A stretch of 64,000 bases of DNA from Atrichornis clamosus (taxonomy: Eukaryota; Chordata; Aves; Passeriformes; Menuridae): the NCBI GenBank assembly GCA_013400975.1, contig WBMZ01000250.1:1-64000 (forward strand), read 5' to 3'. Shown here piece after piece: positions 62,708 through 64,000 of the stretch (within the stretch, counting starts at the first letter, position 1; each line of letters begins with the position of its first letter). A program made the position numbers and the translations under genes. The notes under the pieces are model-generated. The model saw nothing but the letters and a program-made list of their open reading frames with translations. It was not told the origin of the DNA and made no database searches.

Positions 62708-64000
62708 AGAAACCAGGTAGAAAACCCTGTCTAATGGCAAAGGCCCGGGACTGCCCGAGGAGGGGGTTGCAGAGTCCCAGGGCTGGAGGAGGCAGGGGCA
62801 GGAGAAAGTTGCACCAGCTCCCTTTCAAGAACCCCAGCACCCACATATCCAAACCCGCTGCCTGGGCAGCCAGGAGCTGCTGTGACACCCTGTGTTTGAA
62901 CAGAGGGAAGATGCTGCTCTGGCTTTATCCAGCTCAAAGTCTGCCTGGGCAAAAGCAGCAAGAAGGAAAACACAATGGAAAGGCTCAGCAGTAAAGGAAA
63001 ACTTTGGAACAAATGAACAGGCAAGGAAAAACAGAGATGGCTAAAGACTGAAAGAGGCAAAAAAACTGTACTATGAACCCCATTAACACTGCTGACAGTG
63101 CTTTTGTCTAGCTCAGATCTCATATTATTTCCTCTTCCAAACACCACTTAAGCTCTCTGACTCCACCGCCAGCCTGTCTCCACAGCACACAGACCCCAAA
63201 CCTCTTGAATTAGTAGAATAGATACACTGGAATAGTGAGTGCACCAACAATCAGCCAAGATTTCAAGTACAGGGACAACGACCATAAAAACTTAAATTAA
63301 CTACATCAATCCCTGAGCCCTAGTGAACATATTGCAAACCTGTAGCTCAATCTTGCAACAGTGCAAGCCTGATATCTACTTGTTATTTGCCATTTTGGTT
63401 ATGCTTTAACCCCCAGTTATTACTTTAGGGATCATATGACCATCTCAGCCTTCACTAAAGAAAATGCTTTTCTACTTGTTGCACAGGACAACAAAAGCAC
63501 AGCTTTAAAGGCATGGAAACTGGAAGGCAGAAAATACATATTTTAGTAAATATTCATGAACAGTTCCATATTTTGAAGACGATCTCGTCCTGATGTGAAA
63601 ATGTATGCAGCTGGTAATAGCACAGGCTACCTAAAACTTGGTCAGCCTAAGTTTATTCTGCATCATGGCAGATCTGAAACAAGCACCACACAGAGCTATG
63701 AAACCCAGAAAACCTTCATTTGGGGAAAGAGGGGAGGAGACAAGAGAAAATATATCCAGGAAAAATAGACATTTCCTGCTAATGCCTCCCAGGGTTTGAT
63801 GTTCTACATCAACTCCCATCCCTATGGTGAGAAACACTATAATCCCTGAAAATTACCCTCATTCCAGTTCTCATGACATCTCTCCCAGTACAGTGACCTT
63901 TTGGCAAGGACTGTGACAACTGACCTCTGTTCCCGTACTTGGTTTTGTTCCGCAGGCAGCAGGGCCAGTGGTGGGACACACACAAACCTCCCAGACTGCC

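Larger units (their letters stand above)
58181..64000 (-). other. PLD1: Upstream of first coding exon, probable 5' UTR intron
   Basis: An acceptor at 58182-58181 implies that this is intron. No CpG island or convincing noncoding exon was found, so the promoter lies beyond the window. Named content is the solo LTR (60124), the CR1 (62453), a 12-bp tandem duplication (60063-60086), a (TCC)n run (61280-61308) and a T14 run (61439-61452). An AT-rich low-repeat segment lies at about 59490-59760. Confidence 0.6.

Noticed and set aside
62429..62734. Frames with a MVWVGRD- or HGIVWVEKD-like start, here and at 11466-11783, 24422-24754 and 38150-38341
   Set aside because: These are translations of the antisense CR1 3' terminus, not genes.

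Overview
The window looks like nuclear DNA from a bird. It carries seven CR1 LINE fragments, several with the usual avian 3' terminus (tandem ATTCTA-type repeats), and one decayed ERV-L-like solo LTR of a kind common in passerine and other neoavian genomes. The gene structure is compact, with short introns. The species cannot be fixed from the sequence.

The dominant feature is one complete minus-strand gene, phospholipase D1 (PLD1). All 26 coding exons can be placed with GT/AG borders and compatible phases, from the initiator ATG at 58148-58146 to the TAA at 19106-19104. The exon lengths sum to 3228 nt, giving 1075 codons plus stop; human PLD1 has 1074 residues. No exon has a premature stop or frameshift. 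The protein reads PX domain, PH domain with the paired palmitoylation cysteines, HKD half-site 1, a divergent loop including the 38-codon exon that separates the PLD1a and PLD1b isoforms, the basic PI(4,5)P2-binding segment, HKD half-site 2, and the conserved C-terminus. It hydrolyses phosphatidylcholine to phosphatidic acid and choline on Golgi, endosomal and plasma membranes, under ARF, Rho and PKC control.

Layout: 1-170 is the edge of a CpG island with GC boxes. By human synteny (TNIK lies beyond the 3' end of PLD1) it may belong to the TNIK promoter. Positions 170 to about 14000 are intergenic, with microsatellites, short tandem duplications, one CR1 and AT-rich stretches that could be conserved noncoding elements. 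About 14000-19103 holds the PLD1 3' UTR and downstream flank; the polyadenylation site is undecided. Positions 19104-58148 are the PLD1 coding span. Positions 58181-64000 are upstream of the splice acceptor that precedes the first coding exon, so they are probably intron of the 5' UTR; they contain the LTR and the seventh CR1. The PLD1 promoter is not in the window.

No second protein-coding gene, RNA gene, CRISPR array or prokaryotic system is visible. The most notable points beyond the gene itself are a 162-nt intron (33869-34030) that stays open in frame and would add a hydrophobic 54-residue insert if retained, conservation of the frame-neutral loop exon, a CR1 copy about 60 nt from a splice donor, and strong exon-to-exon differences in CpG content.
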